Shown here piece by piece: positions 5,981 to 7,093 of a DNA stretch of 7,093 nt. Source of the stretch: an uncultured Clostridium sp. (lineage in GTDB: Bacteria > Bacillota > Clostridia > Clostridiales > Clostridiaceae); assembly GCA_934746785.1 (NCBI GenBank), contig CAKVFO010000163.1, positions 1-7,093 on the forward strand. Direction: 5' to 3'. The stretch's first letter is position 1; the number at the start of each line of letters is the position of its first letter. The notes beneath the pieces are model-generated. The model was not told the DNA's origin, did no database searches, and saw only the letters and a list, made by a program, of their open reading frames with translations. The position numbers were made by a program, and so were the translations under genes.

Positions 5981-6001
5981 TATAGGTCAAATTTACCTAT
6001 A
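5981..6001. promoter_or_regulatory. Near-perfect 21-bp palindrome, candidate operator
   Basis: TATAGGT (5981-5987) and ACCTATA (5995-6001) are perfect inverted arms. The 7-bp centre CAAATTT is also symmetric apart from one mismatched pair. The site lies between the divergent cysteine-rich gene and the leader/GNAT unit, about 30 bp upstream of the former's start. It lies just downstream of a possible minus-strand -10 TATAAT (6011-6006). Position and symmetry suggest a repressor site; the regulator is unknown. Confidence 0.5.
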
Positions 6002-6062
6002 CTATATTATATTAAAACTTACAATAATGTTTCTTTTTTCGCCCTATATTTCTACCATACTT

Positions 6063-6089
6063 TTGTCTAAATCCCATTTTATGTATAAT
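6063..6089 (+). promoter_or_regulatory. Probable promoter of the leader-peptide/GNAT unit
   Basis: A perfect -10 TATAAT (6084-6089) has TTGTCT (6063-6068) 15 nt upstream as a poor -35. The start would be near 6096, about 26 nt before the leader ORF. The -35 and spacing are suboptimal, so the promoter may be weak or need an activator. Confidence 0.5.
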
Positions 6090-6121
6090 AATTATATAAA
6101 TTAAAGAAAGGAGGAGATAGC

Positions 6122-6181
6122 ATGAAAGTAAAAACTATTTTTCAAAATATCAATATTATAGGAGGTACTAGTCTCCTATAA
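6122..6181 (+). CDS. 19-residue leader peptide ORF upstream of the GNAT acetyltransferase
   Basis: This short frame encodes MKVKTIFQNINIIGGTSLL and stops at TAA (6179-6181). Its ribosome binding site AAAGGAGG (6107-6114), 7 nt before the ATG, is the best in this unit, which argues for real translation. The last codons lie inside a strong RNA hairpin (6154-6183), and the following gene starts 21 nt after the stop. There is no run of one amino acid pointing to a charged-tRNA attenuator. The arrangement resembles translated leaders that control antibiotic-resistance genes by ribosome position. I know no family for the peptide. It could also be a free microprotein. Confidence 0.6.
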   Translation: MKVKTIFQNINIIGGTSLL

Positions 6182-6196
6182 TAATAAAAAAGGAGA
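6154..6196 (+). promoter_or_regulatory. Leader hairpin with alternative pairing to the GNAT ribosome binding site
   Basis: A perfect 11-bp stem pairs 6154-6164 with 6173-6183 around the 8-nt loop GTACTAGT and overlaps the leader stop codon. No U tract follows, so it is not a terminator. TCTCCT at the start of the right arm (6172-6177) is also perfectly complementary to AGGAGA (6191-6196), the ribosome binding site of the acetyltransferase. Two mutually exclusive states are possible: site free when the hairpin forms, site masked when the left arm is occupied. The pairing is visible; regulation is inferred. Confidence 0.55.
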
Positions 6197-6202
6197 TTAA
6201 AA

Positions 6203-6733
6203 ATGATAAATATTATTTCTGATAGATTGATTATAAGAAAATTTGTAAAGGAAGACTGGCAGGATTTATATGAATATTTAAGTGATAAAGATGTAGTAAA
6301 ATTTGAACCTTATGACACATTTTCAAAAGAAGAAGCAATAAAAGAAGCTGTTAGTAGAGCTGAAAGCAAGTTCTTCTATGCTGTAGTTTTAAAGAATAGC
6401 GGAAAAGTTATTGGCAACTTAACCTTTTTCGAAGAAGAATTTAATACATTTGAACTAGGATATGTTTTTAATAGAAAGTATCAAGGTAAAGGATATGCTT
6501 CTGAAGCAGCTAAAGCATTAGTTGATTACGCCTTTAAAAACATGGGGGCAAGACGCGTAATTGCTATGTGCAGCCCTAAAAACACACCTTCATGGAAGCT
6601 TATGGAGAGATTAAACATGAGACGTGAAGGACACTTATTACAAAACGTTTATTTTAAAACTGATGATCAAGGTAATCCTATATGGATGGACACTTATCTT
6701 TATGGAATCTTAAAAGATGAATGGAATAAATAA
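6203..6733 (+). CDS. GNAT-family N-acetyltransferase, RimJ/RimL type
   Basis: This 176-residue protein is normal length for the RimJ/RimL (acetyltransf_3) group, which moves acetyl from acetyl-CoA to an N-terminal or small-molecule amine. It begins SDRLIIRKFVKEDWQDLYEYLSD, the typical opening of the group. It has a substrate-side strand GKVIGNLTFF (67-76). The acetyl-CoA pyrophosphate loop is RKYQGKGYASEA (91-102), matching Q/R-x-x-G-x-G/A. NTPSWKLMERLNMRREG (127-143) corresponds to the usual NxxSxxxxEKxGF-type segment. The ATG is preceded by AAAAAGGAGA with good spacing. It follows a 19-codon leader ORF and a hairpin that can mask this binding site. The substrate cannot be read from sequence; ribosomal-protein acetylation, or detoxification of a drug or toxic amine, are the main options. 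The gene looks intact. Confidence 0.93.
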   Translation: MINIISDRLIIRKFVKEDWQDLYEYLSDKDVVKFEPYDTFSKEEAIKEAVSRAESKFFYAVVLKNSGKVIGNLTFFEEEFNTFELGYVFNRKYQGKGYASEAAKALVDYAFKNMGARRVIAMCSPKNTPSWKLMERLNMRREGHLLQNVYFKTDDQGNPIWMDTYLYGILKDEWNK

Positions 6734-6753
6734 TATTAGGGAGCTGATACAAA

Positions 6754-6975
6754 ATGATTTCTATGATAATTTATACATTTAGAGGAATTTGTCAAGTTGT
6801 ACTTGGCTTAATATCTTTAGATCTTTATAAAAAGAAAAAGAATATAGCTTTTCTATTAGCTAGTTTTGCTTTCTTTTTGGTAAGTGTAAAAGTTTTGGTG
6901 TCTTTTATTAATTCAAAAATAGTAATAAAATATCCCTATAAAGATTTCAATTTTGAGGTGACCCCAAAAAGTTAG
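6754..6975 (+). pseudogene. Small two-helix membrane protein, 3' end replaced by an IS3-family insertion
   Basis: The 73-codon frame begins 20 nt after the acetyltransferase stop, with AGGGAG 10 nt before its ATG, so it is probably cotranscribed with that gene. Two hydrophobic segments (about residues 4-24 and 31-53) are separated by the basic loop YKKKKN, which suggests a hairpin-like membrane protein with the loop on the cytosolic side. The polar tail INSKIVIKYPYKDFNFE follows. The insertion element starts at about 6959, so the last residues (TPKS) and the stop codon come from the element rather than the original gene. The native protein was probably longer. I do not recognise the family, and whether the truncated form works is unknown. 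Confidence 0.6.
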
Positions 6976-6983
6976 ACTTTTTA

Positions 6984-7018
6984 AGCGTAGCAGTTTTAAT
7001 GGCTGATACGCTATTTTT
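6984..7018 (+). terminator. Intrinsic terminator inside the IS end, acting on incoming plus-strand transcription
   Basis: AGCGTA (6984-6989) pairs with TACGCT (7007-7012), and CAG/CTG extends the stem inside after one mismatch. It is followed on the plus strand by ATTTTTAT. On the minus strand no U tract follows. It would stop host transcripts from the GNAT unit before they run antisense into the transposase gene. Confidence 0.6.
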
Positions 7019-7093
7019 ATGCAGCTAAGAGGTTAAGTCTGTATTCAACAGGACTCATCCATCCTAGTTTTTCTTTAATCCTTTGTTCATTGT
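7017..7093 (-). CDS. IS3-family transposase (OrfB, DDE integrase-type), C-terminal end only
   Basis: The minus strand translates as NEQRIKEKLGWMSPVEYRLN followed by LLAA and a TAA stop (7017-7019). This is the classic end of IS3/IS150 OrfB transposases, which catalyse copy-out-paste-in transposition via a DDE integrase fold. Only the last 24 residues plus part of a codon are inside the window; the catalytic residues lie beyond the edge, so completeness cannot be judged. The gene points away from the disrupted membrane-protein gene's reading direction. Confidence 0.88.
   Translation of the reverse strand, partial: NEQRIKEKLGWMSPVEYRLNLLAA

Larger units (their letters stand above)
6959..7093 (-). 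mobile_element. End of an IS3-family (IS150-like) insertion sequence, running off the right edge
   Basis: TGACCCCAAAAAGTTAGACT starting at 6959 has the form of an IS3-family terminal inverted repeat (TG start). It interrupts the small membrane-protein gene. A minus-strand transposase C-terminus begins within 60 nt inside it. The other end, the remaining transposase and the target duplication lie beyond the window. Confidence 0.85.

Noticed and set aside
6154..6183. Leader hairpin as an intrinsic terminator
   Set aside because: It is followed by ATAAAAAAGG and not a T tract, so transcription attenuation at this stem is unlikely.

Overview
The window is very AT-rich, with strong AAGGAGG-type ribosome binding sites, and looks like a low-GC endospore-forming Firmicute. 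Clostridium sensu stricto is most likely. The indications are a CotA-type spore-coat multicopper oxidase, a remnant closely resembling clostridial 7-alpha-hydroxysteroid dehydrogenase, SAM-I and cobalamin riboswitches, and an IS3-family element. The species cannot be fixed from sequence alone.

Left part (1-3070, minus strand): one transcription unit ending in metE, the cobalamin-independent methionine synthase. A near-consensus promoter (3041-3070) drives a leader of about 655 nt. In transcription order the leader contains a SAM-I (S-box) riboswitch with an intrinsic terminator, then a cobalamin riboswitch, then metE. The arrangement senses both the end product (SAM) and the cofactor (B12) that would make MetE unnecessary. 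The cobalamin aptamer is interrupted by about 235 nt of hairpin-rich sequence between two conserved boxes, and a 33-nt AT-rich repeat occurs three times around this unit.

Middle part (3089-5340): two broken genes lie back to back. A minus-strand short-chain dehydrogenase has lost its cofactor-binding N-terminus. A plus-strand CotA-like oxidase keeps every copper ligand but is split by an internal deletion of about 46 codons plus a frameshift. A candidate sporulation sigma-K promoter lies between them. A cysteine-rich minus-strand protein of unknown function (5360-5953) follows and shares a convergent terminator region with the oxidase.

Right part (5954-7093, plus strand): a near-perfect 21-bp palindrome lies in the divergent intergenic region. 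It is followed by a 19-codon leader ORF with an excellent ribosome binding site, whose end forms a strong hairpin. One arm of that hairpin can instead pair with the ribosome binding site of the next gene, a RimJ/RimL-type GNAT acetyltransferase. A small two-helix membrane protein comes next and is cut by the end of an IS3-family (IS150-like) element, whose transposase C-terminus runs off the right edge.

The most interesting objects are the tandem riboswitch leader with its interrupted cobalamin aptamer, and the leader-peptide/hairpin/anti-SD arrangement before the acetyltransferase. Three of the six host protein-coding loci are disrupted, so this looks like a decaying accessory stretch next to a conserved methionine gene.
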